64,000 bases of DNA from Alteromonas sp. ASW11-130 (GTDB lineage: Bacteria > Pseudomonadota > Gammaproteobacteria > Enterobacterales > Alteromonadaceae): positions 186,001-250,000 of the forward strand of contig NZ_JAPFRE010000015.1 in assembly GCF_026183735.1 (NCBI RefSeq), in the 5' to 3' direction. Below the pieces are notes generated by a model, which saw only the letters and a list, made by a program, of their open reading frames with translations, did no database searches and was not told where the DNA came from. This document shows, piece by piece, positions 19,832-27,939 of this stretch. Made by a program: the position numbers and the translations under genes. Numbering within the stretch: the stretch's first letter is position 1; every line of letters starts with the position of its first letter.

Positions 19832-20042
19832 CCCCTTTATTTTCCAGCCACTTATTAGTGCAGAATACACATTACCTGACACCTCATGATTAAAGGAAAA
19901 ATAATAAATCGTTAACTATCAATCTGTTACGATTTATTTTCCGCTTGGCACAACTATCGCTATAAATATTGCGACTTAATCAATAACTGCCAGGTAGTCA
20001 GGTTGGAGAGCAGTTAACTAATCAATGAAAATGGAGAAATCA

Positions 20043-20324
20043 ATGACATCTTTAACTCGTATCTTATCTGCTCTTTTGGTTGTTTCTGCGTCTGGCGTAG
20101 CAATGGCTAAACCCCAAAGCAGTGATGTACTCAATCACGTTATTAATGCGGAACTGCAACAAGAGGTGGCGTTGACGAGCCTGGAAATTAACACCGATGT
20201 GCGTAACGACGTACTCAATACCAGTCACCAATTTTCACCTAAAGCCCAAGACAATAACATGGTGGCGAAGGTGACAGTTCGTCAGCTTAAAGAAGCTGAT
20301 TTACGTAAAAATACAGACGCGTAA
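20043..20324 (+). CDS. Small secreted protein of unknown function
   Basis: A 93-residue protein with a clear Sec signal peptide (MTSLTRILSALLVVSASGVAMA, cleaved before KPQSS) and a 70-residue acidic/amphipathic mature part without Cys. The frame is open to 20025, but the ATG at 20043 has GGAG 6-7 bases upstream and gives the natural signal peptide. I do not recognise the family. A 40-residue hydrophobic frame follows after 8 bases and may be translated with it. No enzymatic motif is visible. Confidence 0.7.
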   Translation: MTSLTRILSALLVVSASGVAMAKPQSSDVLNHVINAELQQEVALTSLEINTDVRNDVLNTSHQFSPKAQDNNMVAKVTVRQLKEADLRKNTDA

Positions 20325-20332
20325 CAGCCAAC

Positions 20333-20455
20333 ATGATTAGCGCAATCGCAATGCTCGGTTTAGTGTTAGCGCCTGTAGCGGCTTATTTGGCCAGTGTCAT
20401 TTTATTTAACGGCGTGCAAGCCATCGTGCGCCGTGTTAATGCTAATCCACATTAG
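20333..20455 (+). CDS. Possible 40-residue membrane peptide
   Basis: A 41-codon frame starting ATG 8 bases after the preceding stop. The product has one long hydrophobic helix (MLGLVLAPVAAYLASVILF) and a short basic tail (VRRVNANPH). Hydrophobic codons and tight spacing suggest a real gene in a two-gene unit, but the ribosome-binding site is weak and I know no homologue. Confidence 0.5.
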   Translation: MISAIAMLGLVLAPVAAYLASVILFNGVQAIVRRVNANPH

Positions 20456-20535
20456 TTTGACCAAAAACATATCATCTTAATGCGAAAGAGTTTAAACATA
20501 CATCACTATCCCCTAAGACCATTACCTTAGGTTAG

Positions 20536-20626
20536 TGAGTCAATATTCGGTAGCAACAATAAATAAGTAAGAAGTAACTAGTAAGTAGTAAGTAGTAAAA
20601 GCTTTTTTCCACTGAATATTGACTCA
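20536..20626. repeat. Inverted repeat enclosing heptamer array C
   Basis: TGAGTCAATATTC (20536-20548) and its exact complement GAATATTGACTCA (20614-20626) bracket a 65-base interior that holds array C at 20565-20599: AAGTAAG, AAGTAAC, TAGTAAG, TAGTAAG, TAGTAAA. It lies 30 bases beyond the mrcB stop in a convergent spacer. It has the look of a small palindromic element or a 3' structure, with no coding capacity. Confidence 0.8.
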
Positions 20627-20655
20627 TTTTCCTGAGGATTTTTTCCCTCACGCAC

Positions 20656-22959
20656 TTAATCACCGAATAATTTGTCCCACCAGCTTTTCTTATTACTTTT
20701 TTTGATCGGATTACCCGTACAATCTTGTGCTGGAGGTGGCAGCGCATCCAAGATGGCTGGTACGCTCATACTATTTGGACAGCCTGCCACCGTTACGGCT
20801 CCTGTGGCAGCGTCAAAATGAGCAATACCTAACCCCTTCGGAAAACGTCTAGAGAGAGATTTGGGCTGCTGTAATTTTTGATAGTTAATAAATACCGGCA
20901 GCGCTCCCCCCGATCCAGTAAGGTTAATTGGCTTATTATCGTCATTGCCCACCCATACAGTGACTACATTATTACGATCAAAGCCGGAAAACCAACTGTC
21001 CCGAAAATCATCGGTGGTGCCAGTTTTACCCGCCATATTTATATTTGGGAAATTCTGACCAACACGCTTAGCGGTGCCCTCTTGGGTAACTTTATATAAG
21101 GCGTAATTTAATAAATAAGTGGCCCCTTCATCCACACGTTGGGAATAGAATTCAGCCTTTTTCCACAATACACGGTTATTTGCACTGACCACCGAGGTAA
21201 CGGTATGTAAGGGAATGTAACGACCTGTATTAGACAACGTTTGATACATTTGATTAGTTTCAATAGGGCTGAGTGCCATTGCCCCGAGCGTCATAGAGGG
21301 TACCTTGCGAAAAGCAGACTTAACCCCTAACTGAGAAACTGTGTGGGCAATGTTGTTCAACCCCACCTGCATGCCCAGATTCACCGTAGGGACATTTAAG
21401 GAATTTGTTAAAGCGTGTATTAACGACACCTGGCCGCGAAACTTTTTGTCTTCATTTTTAGGCGACCACATTTTACCGCCGGTACTTTTTAAAGTAATCG
21501 GTTTGTCGTCCAATGGCGACGCGAGGTTGAATGTGGTTGGATCTTCTAAAGCGGTTAAATATACCGCTGGTTTGATTAATGAACCTATTTGTCTGCGTGC
21601 ATCTAATGCACGGTTGAACCCTTTAAATGCAGTGTCTTTGCCCCCAACAATGGCGCGAATTTCACCACTACTGATATTCGTTACTAACATTGCAGCCTGT
21701 AAAGCCGCTTTTCGGTCTTTTTGCAAGCTCTGAAGGGTTTGCTTTACCGCCTTTTCCGCCCGGCGCTGCGCGTAAATGTCCAATGTCGTGAACACTTTAA
21801 CGCCTGAATCTCGCAGATTCGGATCGGCAAGAATTTCAGTAAGTTCGCGTTTTACTTTATCCATAAACGCTGGATGCTTTCCTTTCGCTAAGCTATCCCC
21901 CGTAGCCAACCCGATAGGTGAATTGATATAGCGTTTGTAATCGGTACGGTTGAGTTTATTTGCTTCAAAGAGTATCCGTAGAACCAGATTTCGCCGTTCA
22001 ATAACGCGTTCGGGATAGCGGCGGGGGTTATAGTACGACGGCCCTTTAACCATCGCGACTAACGTTGCGATTTCACCGGGGTTCAATTCATTTGCAGGGC
22101 GGTCAAAATAAAAATAGCTAGCCAGCCCCACTCCATGAACGGCCATTTCACCGTTTTGGGCTAAAAACACCTCGTTTAAATAAGCTTGCAGAATTTCGTT
22201 TTTACTATAACGCGCATCTATCAGCAGCGCCATTAGCGCTTCTTTCACCTTTCTTACCAATGAACGTTCACGGGTAAGAAACAAATTTTTGGCTAACTGC
22301 TGAGTTAACGTGCTTCCTCCTTGAACTGTACGTCCTGCTTTAATATTAACTATTAACGCACGTAAAATTGACAAGGGTGCTACCCCGTGATGCTCGTAAA
22401 AGTCTTTGTCTTCCACCAGCGTAAGCGCTATGGGCAACAATTCTGGCACGGTGTCTAAAGTGACCAGCATACGATCTTCCTGACTGCTACTCACGAGTCG
22501 GGTAACTAACCATGGCTCCAAACGTACACTACCCACCTCGCGGCCTGCTGAATGATCGGTAATGGTACTGATGCGGCCCCCCCGCCAGTTTATCCGAAGG
22601 TGTCGTAAACCTTCCCTGGTGTCGGCAAAATGAAAGGCGCGGCGTTGAAGGATCAGTGTGTTTTTGGAGTAATGATATTCTCCACTTGAATCAGGCGACG
22701 CAACTTTTCTGTAGCCTAACAGTTTAAGTTCTTCAAGCACCTCTTTTGGCGTAATCTCTAAACCTTTCTCAAGCACTAATGGACGTGCATAAATTTGCGC
22801 TGGCACTTCCCATTTATTGCCGGAAAAAGTATGTTTGATTTGTGCGTCCAAATAAACCATGTAGGCTGCGAAGACCACCAGCCCGAGAAACATTAACTTA
22901 AAGAAAAATCCTCGTAAACGACGAGGCTTTGGTAAATTGTCCTTTCGTTTTTTAGCCAC
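20656..22959 (-). CDS. mrcB: Penicillin-binding protein 1B
   Basis: A bifunctional class A PBP (glycosyltransferase plus transpeptidase) that builds septal and lateral peptidoglycan; 767 residues. A basic N-terminus and one membrane anchor (FFFKLMFLGLVVFAAYMVYL, 18-37) precede the UB2H domain (about 65-145). The GT51 domain has catalytic Glu183 in VEDKDFYEHHG and GGSTLTQQLAKNLFL. The transpeptidase domain has SxxK in RQIGSLIKP, SxN in NSLNVP and KTGT in MAGKTGTTDDF. A Gly-rich linker and basic tail end the protein. In E. coli mrcB neighbours hrpB; here about 6 kb of accessory genes separate them, in altered orientation. No lpoB-like gene is seen. Confidence 0.96.
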   Translation of the reverse strand: MAKKRKDNLPKPRRLRGFFFKLMFLGLVVFAAYMVYLDAQIKHTFSGNKWEVPAQIYARPLVLEKGLEITPKEVLEELKLLGYRKVASPDSSGEYHYSKNTLILQRRAFHFADTREGLRHLRINWRGGRISTITDHSAGREVGSVRLEPWLVTRLVSSSQEDRMLVTLDTVPELLPIALTLVEDKDFYEHHGVAPLSILRALIVNIKAGRTVQGGSTLTQQLAKNLFLTRERSLVRKVKEALMALLIDARYSKNEILQAYLNEVFLAQNGEMAVHGVGLASYFYFDRPANELNPGEIATLVAMVKGPSYYNPRRYPERVIERRNLVLRILFEANKLNRTDYKRYINSPIGLATGDSLAKGKHPAFMDKVKRELTEILADPNLRDSGVKVFTTLDIYAQRRAEKAVKQTLQSLQKDRKAALQAAMLVTNISSGEIRAIVGGKDTAFKGFNRALDARRQIGSLIKPAVYLTALEDPTTFNLASPLDDKPITLKSTGGKMWSPKNEDKKFRGQVSLIHALTNSLNVPTVNLGMQVGLNNIAHTVSQLGVKSAFRKVPSMTLGAMALSPIETNQMYQTLSNTGRYIPLHTVTSVVSANNRVLWKKAEFYSQRVDEGATYLLNYALYKVTQEGTAKRVGQNFPNINMAGKTGTTDDFRDSWFSGFDRNNVVTVWVGNDDNKPINLTGSGGALPVFINYQKLQQPKSLSRRFPKGLGIAHFDAATGAVTVAGCPNSMSVPAILDALPPPAQDCTGNPIKKSNKKSWWDKLFGD

Positions 22960-23109
22960 ACACCTTTCCTACACACTGCTTAAGGGCAACGATTCTGCTA
23001 TCTAAGTAAAATAATTTCCAGTCCTGTACTGACAAAAATAATGAAAGGAATGGAAATACTAGAGCGCACTAAGGTTTACACCTAAAATATTCATGTTAAT
23101 CATTAATTT

Positions 23110-23128
23110 TATATTGATAATCATTATC
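23110..23128. promoter_or_regulatory. Fur box
   Basis: TATATTGATAATCATTATC matches the 19-bp Fur consensus (GATAATGATAATCATTATC) at 17 of 19 positions. It lies 55 bases upstream of the DUF2975 start, so this locus is probably iron-repressed. Confidence 0.75.
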
Positions 23129-23183
23129 TCCCTACGTACTATGTCATTAGTCGTCATCAGCGAGATTAAAGGAATTTGACATC

Positions 23184-23744
23184 ATGGAGCGAATAGAAGT
23201 AGTTAGCAAAGTAACGAAATGGATTATCTTATTGGGGCTAATTCTTCACACTGTCATATTTTTCTATTTCGGGTATATCAACCTTAATTCAACCTTATTC
23301 GACACAAGTCTGTTTGCAGAGAAGTTGAACCTATTTGCAGTGACCGAAAACTGGTCCTATTATGCAGATCAGCTTAAACAACATAGCATCAATAGCTTTT
23401 GGGTGTTGGGCACAGTCGATTTTGCCGCGCAATTTTTCATCGCCTTTTTCTTATTCAAACTGTTTGCGTTATATGAAAACGGCTAAATATTTTCCAATCG
23501 AAATTCTCGCTATCTGCTTCGTATAGGCGCGACATTTTTTTGCTATGGGCTGCTATTGGTATTTCTTCCCCTTGCGTTTTCAATAATACACAACCTGTTA
23601 GCTGACGCCCCCCCATTGGCAATGGAAATATTTTTTGGCAGTACAGAACTTTCCCTGCTGGTGCTTGGCACGGTTATTATCGTTATTTCATGGATAATGC
23701 AAGAAGCGGGTAAACTTAAAAACGAACAGGATCTGGTGATTTGA
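23184..23744 (+). pseudogene. DUF2975 membrane protein interrupted by an in-frame stop
   Basis: The first frame gives 100 residues (MERIEVVSKVTKWIILLGLI to FKLFALYENG), then TAA at 23484-23486. The same frame continues without shift for 86 more codons (IFSNRNSRYLLRIGATFFCY to NEQDLVI) to TGA at 23742. Together they make a normal DUF2975 protein of about 186 residues with four membrane helices; the stop sits in the conserved YE-G-x-IFS segment, where a sense codon such as AAA or GAA is expected. The stop overlaps the start of an XRE regulator, the usual DUF2975 partner. It could be a recent nonsense mutation or a sequencing error. Its promoter region carries a strong Fur box. Confidence 0.8.
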
Positions 23745-23953
23745 TGGCTATTATTGTGAATCTGGATGTAGTGTTGGCACAACGAAAGCTCAAATTAAAA
23801 GATCTGTCTGAACAAGTTGAAATCTCAATGCAAAACCTGTCCATTCTAAAAAGTGGTAAAGCCAAAGCGATTCGGTTTTCAACATTGAACGCTATCTGTA
23901 AGGCCCTACAGTGTACCCCTGGCGACCTTATCGAATACCGAGACGATGAATAA
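23744..23953 (+). CDS. Small XRE/Cro-type regulator (HTH_26)
   Basis: A 69-residue DNA-binding protein consisting of one helix-turn-helix (VLAQRKLKLKDLSEQVEISM, then NLSILKSGKAKAIRFSTLNA) and the family ending CKALQCTPGDLIEYRDDE. This type is regularly paired with DUF2975 proteins and probably regulates its own operon. The ATG at 23744 shares bases with the TGA of the DUF2975 gene (TGATG), indicating translational coupling. The frame appears intact although its partner is broken. Confidence 0.88.
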   Translation: MAIIVNLDVVLAQRKLKLKDLSEQVEISMQNLSILKSGKAKAIRFSTLNAICKALQCTPGDLIEYRDDE

Positions 23954-23989
23954 CATCAATAAAAAACATGGTAAATAAGGAAAGATACT

Positions 23990-25063
23990 GTGCGCATTAG
24001 CTATAAAATTCACTTAACTATTTTTGTTGTTCTTTCGCAATTTTTAATAGGTTGTGTCTCTATTTCGATTGACGAAAAAAGCTTTCTTCGGGATCGGCAA
24101 CACGCTGTCATTTATGATCTGGCACGATACGGTGAAAGTAGCGAACACCAGATAGGTCAGCGTACCCTATACACGCAAGATGAGCTATCTCACACATTAA
24201 ATATGCTTAAAAAGAAAGAATGGGTCGTACAAACTAATCATCTCTGGCGTTTATCCGCCGAATATGAAAAACAGCAAGGTGAGTATGTTGACGCTATACG
24301 TAGCTTCAATTTAACGGCTTTGCAACAACAGAATGATACTCATAACATTGCTATGTTTACCGTACCAGATAGTGGGATTTATGGGGCGTCTTTTATCTCT
24401 GAAAATGCTAACGAAACGCTTGTCATTTTCCCAGGGAATGGCTTCAACCTTGTCCCCGACATGTCAGAAATTCGCCCTCTGTTAGCACCTAAGCGAAATA
24501 TCTTTGTAATGGAATATCCGGGCATGGGTGAGAGTAAGAGTAAACTGACAGTATCCACACTTCGTGAGTCGGCGCGTCGGTTTATGAGTTATGTTTCGCA
24601 GCGTTCTGATGTTTATACCACCCGTATTATACTTTATGGATTCTCGCTGGGTGGGTTTGTCGCGACAGAAGTTGCATCAGCGGACCAAGTTGACGCATTA
24701 ATACTAGATTCTACAGCGCCTGACATGCAAAAGTGGGTGGATGCGAATGTGCCTGTCTATGCAAAAGCATTTGTCGATATAAATATCGCTCCGCAGTTAC
24801 GCGAAGTAAGCAATATAGAGCATGTTAGTTCGCTATCCATAACCATACTGTTTGTTGCCGGCAAACAGGACCGTATTACCCCTCCGGAGCTGATGCAAAC
24901 GCTTTTCGATGCAGCTATGGTTGCTGAATTTAAAAAAATGACGCTGCTGGACAACGTGCGGCATGGAGAAAGCATTGACCATAGTGATTTTAAGCACGCT
25001 GTAAACCATTTTTTGCTTAAAGTGGCCCAACATTCGAAATCAAACTTCCCCCAAACTAATTGA
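23990..25063 (+). CDS. Alpha/beta-hydrolase lipoprotein
   Basis: A 357-residue putative serine hydrolase. The N-terminal signal ends in a lipobox (SQFLIGC, Cys22), so it is probably membrane-anchored and faces the periplasm. A 120-residue helical region precedes the hydrolase fold: ETLVIFPGNGFNL (oxyanion region), nucleophile elbow GFSLGG, acid in FVAGKQDRITPPE, and His in NVRHGES. This is the S-D-H triad order of DUF-type alpha/beta hydrolases. The start is GTG at 23990, with AAGGA upstream. It follows the XRE gene by 36 bases and may belong to the same Fur-controlled unit. The substrate is unknown. Confidence 0.82.
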   Translation: MRISYKIHLTIFVVLSQFLIGCVSISIDEKSFLRDRQHAVIYDLARYGESSEHQIGQRTLYTQDELSHTLNMLKKKEWVVQTNHLWRLSAEYEKQQGEYVDAIRSFNLTALQQQNDTHNIAMFTVPDSGIYGASFISENANETLVIFPGNGFNLVPDMSEIRPLLAPKRNIFVMEYPGMGESKSKLTVSTLRESARRFMSYVSQRSDVYTTRIILYGFSLGGFVATEVASADQVDALILDSTAPDMQKWVDANVPVYAKAFVDINIAPQLREVSNIEHVSSLSITILFVAGKQDRITPPELMQTLFDAAMVAEFKKMTLLDNVRHGESIDHSDFKHAVNHFLLKVAQHSKSNFPQTN

Positions 25064-25104
25064 GATTTTTACTCGTTTTTGTGATGTTCAATGTAACAAA
25101 AATG

Positions 25105-25139
25105 ATTACACACGTAATCCTAATAATTACATGTGCAAT
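25105..25139. promoter_or_regulatory. Two BlaI/MecI-type operators
   Basis: ATTACACACGTAAT (25105-25118) and ATTACATGTGCAAT (25126-25139) are dyads resembling the BlaI/MecI box (ATTACA-n-TGTAAT), with centres 21 bases apart, about two helical turns. They lie just upstream of the BlaI relic. Confidence 0.65.
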
Positions 25140-25155
25140 CATTTAAGGTGTGTAG

Positions 25156-25332
25156 ATGAATATCAGCAATGCATAACTAGAGGTTATGCAAGCATTCTGG
25201 GGCAACTATCCAGTCACGTCTGCTGAATTGGTTGCCAGATTAAACAACAAACAATGGCATGAGAAAACGGTAAAAACCTTTCTAAGCCGTTTGGTAAAAA
25301 AAGGGGCGATTACACCAGCATCGATACGCTAG
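25156..25332 (+). pseudogene. BlaI/MecI-type repressor, truncated relic
   Basis: The ATG at 25156 has AAGG upstream. The frame reads MNISNA, then TAA at 25174, then LEVMQAFWGNYPVTSAELVA and KTVKTFLSRLVKKGAI, ending at TAG 25330. This is the winged-helix DNA-binding half of a BlaI/MecI-family repressor (normally about 120-130 residues). The TAA falls where the family has Glu (GAA), and the C-terminal dimerisation half is missing. Operators and start region remain, so this is a recently decayed gene rather than a random match. Part of the adjacent BlaR1-like gene survives downstream in another frame. Confidence 0.72.
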
Positions 25333-25339
25333 CGCGTCG

Positions 25340-25582
25340 TTGACGTTTGCCGCTACCCCCACACACCCTATGTTAACCAGTTTACCTTACAGTAGTAAGA
25401 AGCAATTAAAGGAATGTATTGTAAACCTAACGACATCCGTTAATCGCCCTCGCATTAGAGCTGTGATAGCGATAGCATTGCTTACGTTAGTTGGGTCGCT
25501 ACATGCTTTAAAACGGGGTAAAGATTATGGCGTACACGTAGGGCCGTCATATCGCAGCGTTCCGATTTTTTATCACCTATAA
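25340..25582 (+). pseudogene. Fragment of BlaR1-like M56 peptidase
   Basis: The open frame encodes HPMLTSLPYSSKKQLKECIV, then NLTTSVNRPRIRAVIAIALL and TLVGSLHAL. The pattern HPLL-x-SxxYSSxxQLKxRIxxL followed by a basic stretch and one membrane helix is typical of the end of the membrane part of M56/BlaR1-type sensor proteases, which are normally co-encoded with BlaI. The zinc HExxH part is absent. The fragment starts right after the BlaI relic, suggesting an internal deletion joined the two. The family assignment is by pattern only. Confidence 0.5.
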
Positions 25583-25609
25583 ACGGTTGAAAGAACTGCG
25601 CCAATAATG

Positions 25610-27052
25610 TTACTTCGTAATTCGCGTAGATAAACATAAAGACATTTGACCTGCAAAGTGTCTAAAGGCATCAAAGTCTTCGCTTTTCAGTAAGCGTTGC
25701 GATTCTGCTCTATCCACATATAACAGGCCTATACATTTTCTCCCCACCATGATTGGTGCCACAAAAAAAGCTAAGCCTTGACAGAGATTTTGCATAGCCG
25801 GTGTTAGTCGAGAACGCCACTCTTTTGCTGCTGGGTCGGTGACCCAGGTTTGTTGGTGTTCTTTGAATGACTCATCAAAAACGGTCTTATTAATGCCTAA
25901 AGGATGCACAAAACCGGTTTCAATGCGGTCTGCGTTCTGACACGAAACGAATCGCGGCAGCAACTTGTTTCTGCTTTGATTGAGCATAAATACAATCACA
26001 CGGTCCATCCCAACGCCCCGATGTAAACCCTCTATAGTCGTGTTGATTAACAGATTAAGTTCAGCCCCTTCACTGGCAAATTGGGTAAGTTCGCGCAGCA
26101 GTTTAAGCTGAACCATTTCATCGGGTTGATGAAAAACCTCTTCCTGTTCTACTTTTTCCGGCTCGGCGTTTGGGTCCAGGTATTCGGTTAATTCTTTTGC
26201 ACCGTATGACACCGCAAGCTCAACTGATTGTTCGGTACACTTTTTAAGTCGTTCTTTTAACGCTCTGACCGGAAGATCCGCCAGTTCAGACATTCCATCC
26301 ACGCACTTAGCGATATCCGCGCGTGGTGCTTTATTGACGATTCCTTTGCTGTAATCACTTGCCAGACCAATCGCTCGCATTTCCGGTGTTCTGCGGCCGG
26401 GATCTTCAATAGAGCGAATTAATAGCTCGCCCATATTCCAGGTACTTGCCAGCCCTATGCTTATTTGATCAAAAGTCGTGCCGAGCATTTCTTTAACTGT
26501 GTCTTGCGGGTTGCCTGACTTCTCTCGAAGCGCTGCATCCAGTTTTTCAGTAATTTCACCACCAATCGACCAGAATGCAATTTCACCGAGTTCGTGAAGC
26601 AGTGTTGCTATGTACACCTCTTCTTGGGTTTCTTCAGCTCGATCACCAATCAACATCCTCGCGACCATCGCACTATGAAACGACTTTGCAAGCAACTTTA
26701 ACAATCGCTCGTAAACGTTTTCGCTAATGTCTTTATTGCGCAGCATACTGTCGATCATCTTAGCTGTGATACAAATATGCTTGATAGTGTCAAAGCCAAG
26801 GATGACCGCTGCACGACTGACGGTGGTCACTCTGTTTCTGCCTGCACGATAAGTGACACTATTAGCCACCTTAAGGATTTTTGTGGTTAATCCTTGGTCA
26901 TGTAAAACAGATTTGCCGAGTGAAGGAAGAGAGGCGGTGTCATCATCTGCTAGCTTTTCGAGATTTCTAACCGTAGCAGCAAAGGCGGGTAGCTCATGCT
27001 TGTTGATTTTTTCTACCCAAGCTTCGGTCCCTTTAATATTGTCTGATTTCAT
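25610..27052 (-). CDS. HDOD-domain protein with C-terminal GAF domain
   Basis: A soluble signalling protein of about 480 residues. Residues about 20-220 form an HDOD domain (SLPSLGKSVLHDQGLTTKIL, KVANSVTYRAGRN, TLLHELGEIAFWS), a degenerate HD-type domain that usually lacks phosphodiesterase activity and acts in regulation. The second half (about 320-480) resembles a GAF domain (RVIVFMLNQSRNKLLPRFVS, FVAPIMVGRKCIGLLYVDRA). The frame can be extended to a TTG at 27124, but the ATG at 27052 begins closer to the conserved region; neither has a good ribosome-binding site, so the start is uncertain. It stands alone on this strand, with an 0.8-kb non-coding stretch upstream. Confidence 0.85.
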   Translation of the reverse strand: MKSDNIKGTEAWVEKINKHELPAFAATVRNLEKLADDDTASLPSLGKSVLHDQGLTTKILKVANSVTYRAGRNRVTTVSRAAVILGFDTIKHICITAKMIDSMLRNKDISENVYERLLKLLAKSFHSAMVARMLIGDRAEETQEEVYIATLLHELGEIAFWSIGGEITEKLDAALREKSGNPQDTVKEMLGTTFDQISIGLASTWNMGELLIRSIEDPGRRTPEMRAIGLASDYSKGIVNKAPRADIAKCVDGMSELADLPVRALKERLKKCTEQSVELAVSYGAKELTEYLDPNAEPEKVEQEEVFHQPDEMVQLKLLRELTQFASEGAELNLLINTTIEGLHRGVGMDRVIVFMLNQSRNKLLPRFVSCQNADRIETGFVHPLGINKTVFDESFKEHQQTWVTDPAAKEWRSRLTPAMQNLCQGLAFFVAPIMVGRKCIGLLYVDRAESQRLLKSEDFDAFRHFAGQMSLCLSTRITK

Positions 27053-27124
27053 ACGTGTCTTTTTGAAAGGAGCGTCATTATGCTTAATGTCTGTGACGTG
27101 CTTTGCGCATATTAATTTAAGCAA

Positions 27125-27939
27125 ATTCCTTTTTGCGGTTTACATCACTGCGATAAGCTATGAGCCTACTCAGTTCCGCTATTTATTATACTGTAATAAG
27201 TAATACAGTATTTTATTATATAAATACAGGGATAACACGGAGATAGTGCTGAAATATCAACGCCCACGGGAGTGCGGTGGGGGACCTGAATAAGTGTGTC
27301 ACTGTGGATTCACTAGCGGTTCCCACTTCTTATAAGCGTCGATATGATTTTCGGTAGTTCAGGCTATATCTTAGGATATTTGATCCAGCTCCGACCAAAT
27401 TGCAGACACACTTTCGTTTGTCTGCTGACGTCATCACCCCTTTTTTGGAACCAGTCGCCTAATGACAGCGTTTCGAGACTTGCCTAAGATTAAATCTTCC
27501 CAACGTTGGGATCTTCTTCAACCTCTAAGCCTGAATCGCGATTTTACCATTATTGACACTCTTATAAATCCACGCAGAAAACATCTGATTACGTTTTTCA
27601 CCGTGTAGGAGAGATGAAAATTAGAGATAAGAAGCAAGCAAGGTTCTAAAAATACTCTGTAAAAGCTGCGTAATGACTAATTACCTTTCATAACCCATTG
27701 AAATAACCGTATTTGTTGCTTTTTTGATTTCAAAGTAATTTCGAAGTTTATCACGGTTGTAGCTCTAAGTTGGATATTGATATAAATATTAAATGTGAGA
27801 GTGAGAGTGAATAATGCTATTTAAGGTATACTCAGGTGTTTTAAATTACTGAATTTTTAATATTTCGTTAATAAATAACTGTCGCCAACTTGTAGCATGA
27901 TGCGTTAGCATGAAGATCAGCTTCTAACAGGTGGACTTT
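27125..27939. other. Long intergenic region, HDOD / lytic transglycosylase
   Basis: About 0.8 kb with stops in all frames and no supported gene. It contains one 7-bp inverted repeat with a 10-base loop (GCAGACA 27402-27408, TGTCTGC 27419-27425), and the promoters of the two divergent genes must lie here. It may hold decayed sequence; I recognise nothing in it. Confidence 0.5.

Noticed and set aside
27402..27425. GCAGACA/TGTCTGC dyad as a terminator
   Set aside because: No T-run and no gene ending nearby; left as an unexplained dyad.
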